DNA from: Pseudomonas viridiflava
GTDB taxonomy: Bacteria > Pseudomonadota > Gammaproteobacteria > Pseudomonadales > Pseudomonadaceae
NCBI RefSeq assembly: GCF_900582625.1
Contig: NZ_UTIQ01000241.1
Location: 682,001 to 746,000 of the forward strand
Length of the DNA stretch: 64,000 nt
Direction of reading: 5' to 3'
The first letter of the stretch is position 1. Each line of letters opens with the position of its first letter. Shown here in pieces: positions 46,280-54,270 of this stretch. The notes under the pieces are model-generated. The model had not been told where the DNA came from. It saw only the letters and a program-made list of their open reading frames with translations, and searched no databases. The position numbers and the translations under genes were made by a program.

Positions 46280-47545
46280 ATGACCAACACGCAACCTGCT
46301 CGTGCCTGTGGCATCGATTTCGGCACGTCCAATTCCACCGTCGGCTGGCTGCGCCCCGGCGAGGAATCGTTGATTGTGCTGGAAGACGGAAAAATCACCC
46401 TGCCGTCGGTGGTGTTCTTCAACTTCGAAGAACGTCGCCCGGTGTATGGCCGCCAGGCGCTGCACGAGTATTTGGAGGGCTACGAAGGCCGCCTGATGCG
46501 CTCGCTGAAAAGCCTGCTGGGTTCCAAGCTGCTGAAAAGCGAAACCGCCGTACTCGGCAGCAGCCTGCCGTTCAAAGACATCCTCGGCTATTTCATTGGC
46601 GAGCTGAAAACCCGTGCCGAAGCGGTGGCGGGTCGCCCGTTCGAGCAAGTGGTGCTGGGCCGCCCGGTGTTCTTCGTCGATGACGACGAAAAAGCTGACA
46701 AGGAAGCCGAAGATACTTTGGTGGCCGTGGCTAAAAAGCTCGGCTTCAACGACGTGTCGTTCCAGTTCGAACCCATCGCCGCCGCCTTCGATTACGAAAG
46801 CACGTTGAGCCGCGAAGAGCTGGTGTTGATTGTCGACATCGGCGGCGGTACGTCGGACTTTTCCTTGATTCGCCTGGCGCCTGAACGGCACATGGTCGCC
46901 GAGCGGCAGAGCGACATTCTCGCCACCGGCGGCGTGCACATTGGCGGTACCGACTTCGACAAACAGCTGAGCCTGGCCGGCGTGATGCCGCTGTTCGGCT
47001 ACGGCAGCCGCATGAAAAACCAGGCGTATATGCCCACCAGCCACCACCTGAACATGGTGACTTGGCACACCATCAACGCCGTGTATTCCCAGCAAGCGCA
47101 AAACGCGCTGAAGAACATGCGCTACGACGCACTGGACACCGACGGCCTCGACCGCTTCTTCAAACTCATCGAACAGCGCGCCGGGCACTGGCTGGCGATG
47201 CAAGTCGAGCAGAGCAAAATCGAACTGACCGAAATGGACAGCCGCAATATTTCCCTGGAACGCATCGAGCCTGGGTTGGTGGCAGAGTTGAATCGCGAGC
47301 TGTTCGACGAGTCCATCGACGTGCTGCTGGGCAAAGTGAACGGCAGCGTATTGCAGCTGCTGGCTGATGCGGGCGTGAGCACCGAGGACATCGACACCGT
47401 GTTCTTCACCGGTGGTTCGAGTGGCATTCCGGCGCTGCGAGCGAATATTCAGCGGTTGCTGCCCAATGCTCGGCATGCCGAAGGGGATACGTTCGGAAGC
47501 ATTGGCAGCGGCCTGGCAATCGAAGCCAAGAAGAGATATGGCTGA
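46280..47545 (+). CDS. yegD: Hsp70-family chaperone-like protein, YegD type
   Basis: A 421-residue actin/Hsp70-fold ATPase lacking the usual substrate-binding domain. Nucleotide-binding motifs are present: GIDFGTSNSTVG (phosphate 1), LIVDIGGGTSDFSLI (phosphate 2) and FFTGGSSGIPALR (adenosine). It resembles E. coli YegD, whose client is unknown. The ATG at 46280 was chosen over a TTG at 46262. The gene is bracketed by two 84-bp REP doublets. Confidence 0.88.
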   Translation: MTNTQPARACGIDFGTSNSTVGWLRPGEESLIVLEDGKITLPSVVFFNFEERRPVYGRQALHEYLEGYEGRLMRSLKSLLGSKLLKSETAVLGSSLPFKDILGYFIGELKTRAEAVAGRPFEQVVLGRPVFFVDDDEKADKEAEDTLVAVAKKLGFNDVSFQFEPIAAAFDYESTLSREELVLIVDIGGGTSDFSLIRLAPERHMVAERQSDILATGGVHIGGTDFDKQLSLAGVMPLFGYGSRMKNQAYMPTSHHLNMVTWHTINAVYSQQAQNALKNMRYDALDTDGLDRFFKLIEQRAGHWLAMQVEQSKIELTEMDSRNISLERIEPGLVAELNRELFDESIDVLLGKVNGSVLQLLADAGVSTEDIDTVFFTGGSSGIPALRANIQRLLPNARHAEGDTFGSIGSGLAIEAKKRYG

Positions 47546-47558
47546 TTGGTCAGCTCTT

Positions 47559-47642
47559 CGTAGGAGCCACCTTGGTGGCGAACCCTGCAAACGGGACTCT
47601 TGAATTTCGTCTGCAGGGTTCGCTAGCAAGCTAGCTCCTACG
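47559..47642. repeat. 84-bp REP doublet after the Hsp70-like gene
   Basis: CGTAGGAGCCACCTTGGTGG at one end and the inverse CTAGCTCCTACG at the other, with inner arms AACCCTGCAAACG and CGTCTGCAGGGTT. It begins 14 bases after the yegD stop. Confidence 0.88.
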
Positions 47643-47649
47643 GGCCCGG

Positions 47650-48120
47650 CTACACGACCTGCACAATCTCCGACTCCTGCCCATTCACCACAACCACCTC
47701 CCCCGCCACCTTGCCGAGCAGGCTTTTGCCCATGGGTGATTGGGGGGTGATGCTCATTACTTCGCCTTCATCCGTCTGCACTTTCAGCCCGGCGCCATCA
47801 GGCACCAGGTACAGGCGGCGCTGCTGGCCAGCGTCATTTTCGAGCAGCACCAGCGCGCTGAGTTGAATGCCGCTCTCGGCGTTGAATTCGCGCAGTGGCA
47901 GGGCGCGGAAGGCGATTAATGCTTGTTCGATTTCCGCCACCCGCCGCGCCTGACCGTGGGCCAGGTAGCCCGCTTCCAACCCGAGGGTGTCGTACTTGTT
48001 TTCGGCGACGTTTTCTTCGTGGGTGGCCGCTTCGTGCGCGGTTTGCAACGCTAACTGGGCATTGTGCAGATCGGCCAATAGCCGCTCGATGAACAGGCGG
48101 TGCAGGTCGGTTTTGGTCAT
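47650..48120 (-). CDS. GreA/GreB-family transcription elongation factor-like protein
   Basis: A 156-residue protein with an N-terminal antiparallel coiled coil (about 1-75) and a C-terminal FKBP-like Gre domain (SALVLLENDAGQQRRLYLVP, then TPQSPMGKSLLGKVAGE, a hallmark of the family). The coil tip reads ENKYDTLGLEAGY, so the acidic residues GreA uses to make RNA polymerase cleave backtracked transcripts are partly changed. It may act as a regulator rather than a cleavage factor. Monocistronic. Confidence 0.85.
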   Translation of the reverse strand: MTKTDLHRLFIERLLADLHNAQLALQTAHEAATHEENVAENKYDTLGLEAGYLAHGQARRVAEIEQALIAFRALPLREFNAESGIQLSALVLLENDAGQQRRLYLVPDGAGLKVQTDEGEVMSITPQSPMGKSLLGKVAGEVVVVNGQESEIVQVV

Positions 48121-48238
48121 GGGAAAAGCAACTTGTGTGGGATCAGCCGGCCGCCATTGTGTCGCCCCACGCAGTGTTTATAAACGCCTTTTGCTAGAGT
48201 CCCCCCACCGGCCTTGGCCCACCTCACTGGAGTGCAGC

Positions 48239-48439
48239 ATGTCCCTTTTCAAAGCATCGGCCATCGCCGTTTGCGCCACCCTGCTCAGCGCCTGCGGCCT
48301 CGGCGAAACCGCCGCCACGGCCGAGCTGCAAGCCAAACAGGCGCAGCAGGCTCAGCAGCAGATGCAAGACATGCAAAAGCAGATCGACGCCGCTAATGCC
48401 GTAAACAACGAGCGTTTGAAGCAGGCGACCGAGCAGTAA
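48239..48439 (+). CDS. Small lipoprotein with helical tail
   Basis: A 66-residue lipoprotein. The signal ends in LLSAC, so the mature protein begins at Cys19. The rest is a Gln/Ala-rich helix (AELQAKQAQQAQQQMQDM), probably coiled coil, as in small envelope lipoproteins of the Lpp kind. GGAG lies upstream of the ATG. No family name can be given. Its stop lies 8 bases from the stop of the convergent psiF-like gene. Confidence 0.75.
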   Translation: MSLFKASAIAVCATLLSACGLGETAATAELQAKQAQQAQQQMQDMQKQIDAANAVNNERLKQATEQ

Positions 48440-48446
48440 TTACCGC

Positions 48447-48728
48447 TTATTTTTTCTTCAGGCATTCGCTCATAAAGGCTTTGCGCTCGTCGCCTTTCAG
48501 CGTTTTGCTGGTGGCGTCGGCGTTGCAGGTTTTCATCCGTTCCTGTGGCGTGGTGGGCTTGGTCTCGGCTTTGAGGCAGGTGCTCATAAAAGCTTTGCGT
48601 TCATCACCTTTAAGCGCTTTGGTGGTGGCGTCGGCATTGCAACTTTTCATCCGTTCTTGCGGGGTGGTGGCGAAGGCCGACGCATTCAGGGCAGACAACA
48701 GCAACAAGGCAGTGGCGAGACGGTGCAT
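48447..48728 (-). CDS. psiF: PsiF-repeat exported protein
   Basis: A 93-residue periplasmic protein: a signal peptide (cleavage after AFA, about 20) and two PsiF repeats (TPQERMKSCNADATTKALKG and TPQERMKTCNADATSKTLKG, each followed by DERKAFMS.CLK). Each repeat has a cysteine pair likely to form a disulfide. E. coli PsiF is induced by phosphate starvation; whether this copy is PhoB-controlled is not visible, as I see no good PHO box upstream. Confidence 0.9.
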   Translation of the reverse strand: MHRLATALLLLSALNASAFATTPQERMKSCNADATTKALKGDERKAFMSTCLKAETKPTTPQERMKTCNADATSKTLKGDERKAFMSECLKKK

Positions 48729-48786
48729 GGCAGTTCTCCTGGGTTAAAGCGCTGCGCTTGAGCGTAGCCACTGCCGGGCACTTTGC

Positions 48787-49143
48787 TCAGTTGGCCGGCA
48801 CCAGGGTCATTTCCACCGGCTCGCCGGGGTTGAATTGGCGCAGTTGCAGAATGTCTTTGGTGGCCATCAGCACTTCGGTTTTATAGCGCTGCCCTTCTTC
48901 GATCATCACCAGATCCGTGCCGTCTTGCTGCCACTGGCCGAACGCTGGCTTGTTTCCAGCAGAAGCCAGCACCAGCGTGCCGTCGGACAGGAACACGTAA
49001 AGCATGCCTTTGCTCACGGTGGTCGATTCGCTGACGCTCCACACCCGGTTGACGAAGCTGGCAGGCTCCGGCGTTTCGGAGCAGGCGTTGAGCAACAGGG
49101 CGCCCAGCAGGGGCAACAGAAAACGTAAGCGGTTGGCGCGCAT
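48787..49143 (-). CDS. Lipoprotein of unknown function
   Basis: A 118-residue lipoprotein with lipobox LLNAC (Cys21) and a compact beta-rich domain (VNRVWSVSESTTVSKGMLYVF, then GQWQQDGTDLVMIEEGQ). The pattern of short strands recalls META/lipocalin-like envelope proteins, but I would not assign a family. It is transcribed on its own and diverges from osmE. Confidence 0.75.
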   Translation of the reverse strand: MRANRLRFLLPLLGALLLNACSETPEPASFVNRVWSVSESTTVSKGMLYVFLSDGTLVLASAGNKPAFGQWQQDGTDLVMIEEGQRYKTEVLMATKDILQLRQFNPGEPVEMTLVPAN

Positions 49144-49260
49144 GGGAAGTCCTTGGTTCTTGTTATGGAATAGCTAAGGGGCAAAAAACTCGAACTTAGT
49201 TCCAGCGAGGCGGCTCAAAAAGTTGCAAGCCGACAACGGCTCCTCACAAGGAAAGACACC

Positions 49261-49599
49261 ATGTCCAAGACCAAACTCCTCGCGGCTGCCTGCGCACTGG
49301 CAGCGGTTACAGGTTGCGCCAGCAAAGTGGAAAACCCGGTCGACTACGTTACCTACCGCAACGAGCCGCTGGCCAAGCAGGTAGATGTCGGCATGACCAA
49401 GTCGGAAGTGCTCACCGTTGGCGGCCCACCCTCCACTGAACTGAACCGCACCGTGCGTCCGGGCACCTGTAATAACTACGTGATGGAAAAAGACGGCGCC
49501 AAGCAGGTTTATTACGTGAGTTTTGATGCCAATGATCGCGTGGACGGCAAGGGCTTTATGACCTGCGAGCAAATGGAGCACAACGAGCGGGTTCAGTAG
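49261..49599 (+). CDS. osmE: Osmotically inducible lipoprotein OsmE
   Basis: A 112-residue lipoprotein with lipobox VTGC (Cys19) and the SmpA/OmlA-type fold: VDVGMTKSEVLTVGGPPSTEL, then RPGTCNNYVMEKDGAKQVYYVSFD, and a final FMTCEQ. The two non-lipid cysteines align with those of E. coli OsmE. It is probably an outer-membrane lipoprotein that rises in high osmolarity. AAGGAAAG precedes the ATG. Confidence 0.88.
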   Translation: MSKTKLLAAACALAAVTGCASKVENPVDYVTYRNEPLAKQVDVGMTKSEVLTVGGPPSTELNRTVRPGTCNNYVMEKDGAKQVYYVSFDANDRVDGKGFMTCEQMEHNERVQ

Positions 49600-49625
49600 G
49601 ACTTCGATCGGCTGCGCGTCGGCAT

Positions 49626-49700
49626 TGCTGCGTTGAAATGGGTTTTTGAATGCTCATTGGCTACAGCCAACTGCGCTTCAAAAACACATTTCGCCTTGCA
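49626..49700. repeat. Structured palindromic element, copy 2 (after osmE)
   Basis: GAAATGGGTTTTTGAA (49635-49650) pairs with TTCAAAAACACATTTC (49677-49692) at 15 of 16 positions; the inner stem is TTGGC/GCCAA on a 4-base loop. It shares flanks and the ATGCTCATTG and CAACTnCGCT apical sequences with copy 1 at 41076-41152. Confidence 0.85.
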
Positions 49701-49759
49701 CTGGTCTAGCTCGCTCGATCTGGATTTTCGGCGCGGCTGATATTTTTTTGGATCAAGGG

Positions 49760-49883
49760 CTTCGCGAGCAAGCTCGCTCCTACGGATGCTTCGGCTTTTG
49801 TAGGAGCGAGCTTGCTCGCGAAGCTTTGTTGTTTGGCTGGATTTTGAGATCAAAAGCTCGCGGCTGAAGCCGCTCCTACAGGG
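49760..49883. repeat. REP cluster (three units)
   Basis: Two inverted units (CTTCGCGAGCAAGCTCGCTC at 49760 and TGTAGGAGCGAGCTTGCTCG at 49799) and a third diverged unit at 49853-49883. The 495-base gap 49600-50094 between osmE and can is almost entirely repeats: the structured element, this cluster and the doublet at 49945. Confidence 0.85.
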
Positions 49884-49944
49884 GTGCGGTTTGTAGGAAC
49901 GATGCTTTTGATCTCGACCTTCCCACAATCGGCATTCCCTTCAC

Positions 49945-50028
49945 GATTCTGGATCCCCGCGTGCGCGAGGATGACGGGTGTGGTCTGGAAATCACTCGTC
50001 ATTCCCGCGAAGGCGGGAATCCAGAATC
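49945..50028. repeat. REP doublet (same type as 30151-30232)
   Basis: GATTCTGGATCCCCGCGTGC at the left and its inverse, ending GCGGGAATCCAGAATC, at the right; total 84 bases. Confidence 0.82.
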
Positions 50029-50094
50029 GCCAATCCAGCGCGTCGCGGCAGGCCACACTCCATTCTTGTGCGCTTTAGCCGCAATGCTGTTGGC

Positions 50095-50739
50095 TCAGCT
50101 CTCGCCCAGCGGACGCAGGCGGTATTGGGGCGGAAGTTGTTCCATGCCGCTGACGGTGACGTTGAGGTTTTTCCAGCGGCCGTCTTTGATCCCGTAGATG
50201 CAGCCGTGTACCGACAGGCTTTGGCCGCGGTGCCAGGCGTTTTGAACGATGGTGGTGTGGCTGACGTTGGCCACTTGCTGGATGACGTTCAGTTCACACA
50301 AGCGGTCGACGCGCTCTTCTTCGGTGGGCAACTGGGCCAGGTGATCGCGCTGTTCGTAGTAGAGGTCGCGGATGGTGCGGATCCAGCCGTCGATCAGGCC
50401 CAGCTGTGCATCGTTCATTGAGGCGCGAACGCCGCCGCAGCCGTAGTGGCCGGTGACGAGGATGTGTTTGACCTTGAGTACGTCGACGGCGTACTGGATG
50501 ACCGACATGCAGTTGAGGTCGGTGTGCAGCACCACGTTGGCGACGTTGCGGTGCACGAACAGATCGCCGGGCAACATGCCGACGATTTCATTGGCGGGCA
50601 CGCGGGCGTCGGAGCAGCCGATCCAGAGGTATTCCGGCACTTGCTGGCGGGCCAGCTTTTCGAAGAACTCAGGGTCTTCCTGCTTGATGGATTCGGCCCA
50701 CCGCTCGTTGTTGTCAAACAGCTGCTGCAGATCGCTCAT
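50095..50739 (-). CDS. can: Beta-carbonic anhydrase
   Basis: A 214-residue beta-class enzyme that interconverts CO2 and bicarbonate, supplying bicarbonate for carboxylases such as AccC. Zinc ligands and partners are Cys42 and Asp44 (GCSDARVP), His98 and Cys101 (HYGCGGV), all present. The ATG at 50739 has GGGAGAAC upstream; the longer frame to 50769 lacks homology. It follows the nucleotidase gene on the same strand at a distance too large for clear coupling. Confidence 0.96.
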   Translation of the reverse strand: MSDLQQLFDNNERWAESIKQEDPEFFEKLARQQVPEYLWIGCSDARVPANEIVGMLPGDLFVHRNVANVVLHTDLNCMSVIQYAVDVLKVKHILVTGHYGCGGVRASMNDAQLGLIDGWIRTIRDLYYEQRDHLAQLPTEEERVDRLCELNVIQQVANVSHTTIVQNAWHRGQSLSVHGCIYGIKDGRWKNLNVTVSGMEQLPPQYRLRPLGES

Positions 50740-50764
50740 GTCAGTTCTCCCAGAAAGTCCGATG

Positions 50765-50782
50765 GGCACCCTACGGGGTGCC
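50765..50782. repeat. 7-bp hairpin upstream of can
   Basis: GGCACCC and GGGTGCC pair around TACG in the 83-base gap before can. There is no U-tract, so terminator function for the gene to the right is doubtful. Confidence 0.4.
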
Positions 50783-50822
50783 TGGTGCCTTTGACAAGCG
50801 CCCTGCGAGCCGGGTCACAGCG

Positions 50823-52760
50823 TTAAGCGCGACGCGGCCTGCGGCGAAAGGCCTGGCGCAGCAGCCACAGAATCAACAACAAGCCCAGCACCACCACCAC
50901 GCTTACGCCCCATTGCAGCGTGCCGGCATAGCGAAACATCGCTGCCGGGGCAAAGCTCGGCGCGCGCACCATACGCGACTCGGCCGCCGCGCCGCTGGTG
51001 GGAATGTCGGCCAGGCCGTCGCCGTTAACATCGGGCAGGCGGCGGATGTGGTCGAGCAGGCCTTGCCATTCTTTGTACTCCTGCACGCCGGGGGTGTTGG
51101 GGTCGGCGTCGATGATGGCGTCGTTGAGCTCCGCCAGCGGCTGGCCGTTGGCGTCTTTGGGCACCACGGTCATCAGGCCTTTGCTGAGGTCGGAAATCAG
51201 CCAGGTAAAGCCGCCGACGTAACTGCTGGCACCGATGCTGTAGAGCTTCGGGTCATTGAGGTCGAGGTCGTGGTAGCCGTGCGCGGCGTCGCCCAGCTCC
51301 ACTTGGCTGACGCGGTCGAACGGCACGCGATAGGGGTTGTAGCTGAAGCGCAGACCGGCCACGCGGGGGAAGTAGCTGTCGCTGTCGCGCATCTGGTAGG
51401 CCAGCAGCAGCACTTCAAGAATGTCTTTCAGTTCTTTACCGGTGACGTACACCTTGACCAGCGGATAGCCCGGCGCGTCGTCCAGTTGGCCGATGCCCAG
51501 CGGCGCGATACGGAACAGGTCGGACACCGCCTGAATGCCGGTGCGGCCTTTGATCATGTCGTCGCGGATGGTGCCGTTGCCGGTAAAGGCGATGTCGCTG
51601 CCCGTGGCGTCGCGCAGGGCGTCGGTCACCAGGTTGGCGAGAATCGGGTCGTCGTGCTCGCGGGTCAGGGTTTTATCCACGTTTGCCAGCGGCTGGTCGA
51701 AGCGATAGCCCTTGGGTTCGAGCATCTGCTGGCTGACGTGCTGTTTGAAGTCGTCGACCAGGGTGGTGATGACGCCGTCGCCTGCGGTCTGGTCGTTAAT
51801 CGGGTGCAGGCTGTAGTCGCGCACACGGGTTTTGCCGTCGTCGCCAAGGCTCATGTGCAACTCGCCCAGGTACTGGATTTCCGAACCAGCTTGCACCACG
51901 GGCGTGTGGCCGTTGACCAGCACCGGCTGCGGCAAGGCGACGTGGGAATGGCCGCCCACCACGATGTCGATGCCTGGCACCTGCTCGACCATTTCCACCT
52001 CTTCCCCCCGCCAGCTGCCGTCGTCTTGCTGAGCGACACCCATGTGCGAAAGCAGAATGACCACGTCGACCTTGTCGTCTTCGCGCAGCTTCTTGACCAT
52101 GGTTTTTGCGGTTTCGATGGGGTCGGCGAAGGTCACCGGTTTGGTCATCGGCGACACGGCAATGGCGTTGTAGCCAAGCAGGCCGAACAGCCCAAAGCGG
52201 ATGCCGCCTTTTTCGACAATTTTGTACGGCACGATGCGGCCGGCGTCTTGCTGGGCTTTGAGGCTGTCGTCGGCGGGGTTGTTGGCGTCGAACTGAATGT
52301 TGCTGGCAATCACCGGCACCAGCGCGTCGCCTTCGGCCTTGGCGGCGGCGTTGAGCATGGCGGCCAGGCCCATGGGGCGGAAGTCGAATTCGTGGTTGCC
52401 GAGGGTGGTGGCGTCGTAGCCAATCTGGCTCATCAAACGCAGCTCGCTGCCGGCTTCGCGGGTGATGGTGTGAAACAGCGTGCCCATAGTGAAGTCGCCC
52501 GCATCGAGCAGCAGCAAGGGCTGTTCACCGGCCGCCTCGCGACGGGCTTTGACCAGCGTGGCCAGCCGCGCCACGCCGCCCACCGTGCCGTCGTCGTTGA
52601 CGGTGGCCGGGGTGTATTCGTTGTTGGGCCCAAAGCCCAGCAGGCGCGACTGCCAGTCGTTGGTGTGCAAAATGGTGAAGTCGCGCGGCGCAGCGTGGGC
52701 GCCGCTGGCGGTGAGCAGCAGCCCCAGAAGCGAGGCCAGTGATAGCAGGCGAACGAGCAT
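50823..52760 (-). CDS. Membrane-anchored 5'-nucleotidase/metallophosphoesterase
   Basis: A 645-residue periplasmic enzyme of the UshA/5'-nucleotidase family. It has a signal peptide (1-22), a calcineurin-like domain with metal motifs ILHTNDWQSRL, DAGDF, LGNHEFDF, LLSHMG and GGHSHV, and a 5'-nucleotidase C-terminal domain with FTGNGTIRDD. Near the end are DVNGDGLADI, which fits a calcium-loop pattern, then a membrane helix (about 612-632) and an arginine-rich tail, so it is anchored rather than free. The ATG at 52760 has AAGGA seven bases upstream; starts at 52778 and 52838 are less likely. Confidence 0.9.
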   Translation of the reverse strand: MLVRLLSLASLLGLLLTASGAHAAPRDFTILHTNDWQSRLLGFGPNNEYTPATVNDDGTVGGVARLATLVKARREAAGEQPLLLLDAGDFTMGTLFHTITREAGSELRLMSQIGYDATTLGNHEFDFRPMGLAAMLNAAAKAEGDALVPVIASNIQFDANNPADDSLKAQQDAGRIVPYKIVEKGGIRFGLFGLLGYNAIAVSPMTKPVTFADPIETAKTMVKKLREDDKVDVVILLSHMGVAQQDDGSWRGEEVEMVEQVPGIDIVVGGHSHVALPQPVLVNGHTPVVQAGSEIQYLGELHMSLGDDGKTRVRDYSLHPINDQTAGDGVITTLVDDFKQHVSQQMLEPKGYRFDQPLANVDKTLTREHDDPILANLVTDALRDATGSDIAFTGNGTIRDDMIKGRTGIQAVSDLFRIAPLGIGQLDDAPGYPLVKVYVTGKELKDILEVLLLAYQMRDSDSYFPRVAGLRFSYNPYRVPFDRVSQVELGDAAHGYHDLDLNDPKLYSIGASSYVGGFTWLISDLSKGLMTVVPKDANGQPLAELNDAIIDADPNTPGVQEYKEWQGLLDHIRRLPDVNGDGLADIPTSGAAAESRMVRAPSFAPAAMFRYAGTLQWGVSVVVVLGLLLILWLLRQAFRRRPRRA

Positions 52761-52889
52761 GAACGAGTCCTTATTCATGGGCCCAACCGTCGGCCCGAAA
52801 ACGTGGCCGGCAGTATGGGCGAGCACCAAGCCCGTCACAGCGACCGAACGCGCCGGGCGCTGTAGCCAATCAAGTCAGGACCGTGGCGC

Positions 52890-53342
52890 TCAGTCGAACA
52901 AGGTGCAGGCCATGACCAACGCGTCTTCGCGGCCACCTGGCGCCGGGTAGTAGTCGCGGCGCCGGCCGATTTCGTTGAAGCCATAACGCTCGTAAAGCCG
53001 ATACGCCGCCAGGTTGCTGGCACGCACTTCCAGAAAGCATTCGCCGGCTTTCAGTTCGAGCGCGCGCTGCATCAGGCGCTCCAGCAGCAGCAGCCCCAAA
53101 CCCCGGCCTTGGCAGTGCGGGGCCACGGTGATGTTGAGCAGATGGGCTTCGTCGATGATCACGCTGAGCACGGCATGGCCAACCTGGCGCTCGCCCTCGA
53201 ACATCACCCAGCAGTCGTAGCTGCTGAGGCCGTCGCTGAATAGCTTGCGCGACCACGGGTGGCTGAAGGCGGCGCATTCGATTTGCACCACTTCGTCGAG
53301 ATCCGCCTCGGTCATGGGACGGATGAGTACGGTGTCATTCAT
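52890..53342 (-). CDS. rimI: Ribosomal protein S18 alanine N-acetyltransferase
   Basis: A 150-residue GNAT enzyme that acetylates the N-terminus of ribosomal protein S18. It starts with IRPMTEADLDEVVQIE; the acetyl-CoA loop is CQGRGLGLLLLERLM, and the end has EVRASNLAAYRLYERYGF, the RimI/GNAT C-terminal signature. It overlaps the upstream holD-like gene by 8 bases, the same holD-rimI pairing as in E. coli. Confidence 0.95.
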   Translation of the reverse strand: MNDTVLIRPMTEADLDEVVQIECAAFSHPWSRKLFSDGLSSYDCWVMFEGERQVGHAVLSVIIDEAHLLNITVAPHCQGRGLGLLLLERLMQRALELKAGECFLEVRASNLAAYRLYERYGFNEIGRRRDYYPAPGGREDALVMACTLFD

Positions 53343-54150
53343 GCAGCGACCCGGCCTCTTGCGTTTGCCAGCGCCGCATCACGCGCTGCATGGCTTGCCA
53401 CAGCGGCGCCTTGCGCGCCGGCTCGTCCATCAGCAGTTCCAGGCTCGGCAAGGCCCACGCCGTGCCCAGGCCTTCAACCTGAAGTTCGCGGTTGTACACC
53501 TGCTCATCCGCCTCGCCGGCAAAGCGAATGGCCGGCAAACCGACCAGCCACAGGCATTTGCAGTCGGGCTCTTCTTCCAGGCGTGCCATCAGGAAACCTT
53601 GCACATATTCCAGCGCGGCTTGCGGGCCTTGGTCGAGGTTGCCGCGCGCCAACAAGGGCCAGCGCACGGGTTCGCCGATAATTTGTGGACTGTCGGGCAA
53701 GCCGGCGGCGCGCAGCAGGTCTTTGAGCAGTAGATAAGCAGGATCGCGGGCGGCGAACGGTTCGCCGGTCGACAGCTCGGCGAGAATCACGCACGAGCCG
53801 GCACGCAGCAGTTGCAGGCTGAAGCGCGGCGGCGCAACGGGGGCGACTTTGGCTGGCGCAGGGGCTGCATCGTCCTCGGCGGCGACCGGCGCGGGTTTGG
53901 CTTCGACGCGGGCGCTGGGGCGTGGCACTTCAATTTTCGGGCGTTCATTGACCACCGGCGCAGCGGGCGCGGCGACCGGTTCAGGCGCGCGCTCAACCGG
54001 TACTTCGGCAACGGCAACCGCAGGCTCGTCAGCCAGCGGTTCGAGCAGTTCCGGGCGCGAAGGCGCGGCGAACGGCAGGGCCACGCGCGGCAGCCAGTTG
54101 GCGACCTGCATGGCATTTAAATAGGCGCGGCGGCGCAGCTCAGTGATCAC
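53335..54150 (-). CDS. holD: DNA polymerase III psi subunit (pseudomonad HolD)
   Basis: A 271-residue protein, much longer than the E. coli psi subunit (137). The N-terminus (LRRRAYLNAMQVANWLPR) resembles the chi-binding start of HolD (RRDWQLQQLGITQW), and the C-terminus (LELLMDEPARKAPLWQAM) resembles HolD LTDLRANPTARAALWQQI. Between them lies a Pro/Ala/Glu linker (about 40-115). Psi bridges the clamp loader and chi/SSB. Position before rimI agrees with the divergent psi subunit known from P. aeruginosa. The start is a GTG at 54150 with GAGG upstream; a TTG at 54171 is possible. Automated annotation often mislabels such Pro-rich proteins as TonB. Confidence 0.75.
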   Translation of the reverse strand: MITELRRRAYLNAMQVANWLPRVALPFAAPSRPELLEPLADEPAVAVAEVPVERAPEPVAAPAAPVVNERPKIEVPRPSARVEAKPAPVAAEDDAAPAPAKVAPVAPPRFSLQLLRAGSCVILAELSTGEPFAARDPAYLLLKDLLRAAGLPDSPQIIGEPVRWPLLARGNLDQGPQAALEYVQGFLMARLEEEPDCKCLWLVGLPAIRFAGEADEQVYNRELQVEGLGTAWALPSLELLMDEPARKAPLWQAMQRVMRRWQTQEAGSLHE

Positions 54151-54270
54151 AGCAGCGCCTCGGGCAAGCAAGCATTCATGTCAACTCCACACACCTGCGC
54201 AAGGGCCGGTGTGACTGTCGCGAGGGAACGCGATTGTCGCCGGAATTGCCGGTGGCGGGAAGGCGCGACG

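Noticed and set aside
49600-50094. Possible CRISPR array because of repeated palindromes
   Set aside because: The repeats are of different kinds, irregularly spaced and inverted, and there are no cas genes; they are REP elements.
50778-52742. 654-codon plus-strand open frame opposite the nucleotidase gene
   Set aside because: Shadow; the minus strand encodes intact metallophosphatase motifs and a signal peptide.
54151-54270. PrrF-type iron small RNAs near the phu genes
   Set aside because: The gap after phuW has no promoter-terminator pair or hairpin of that kind.
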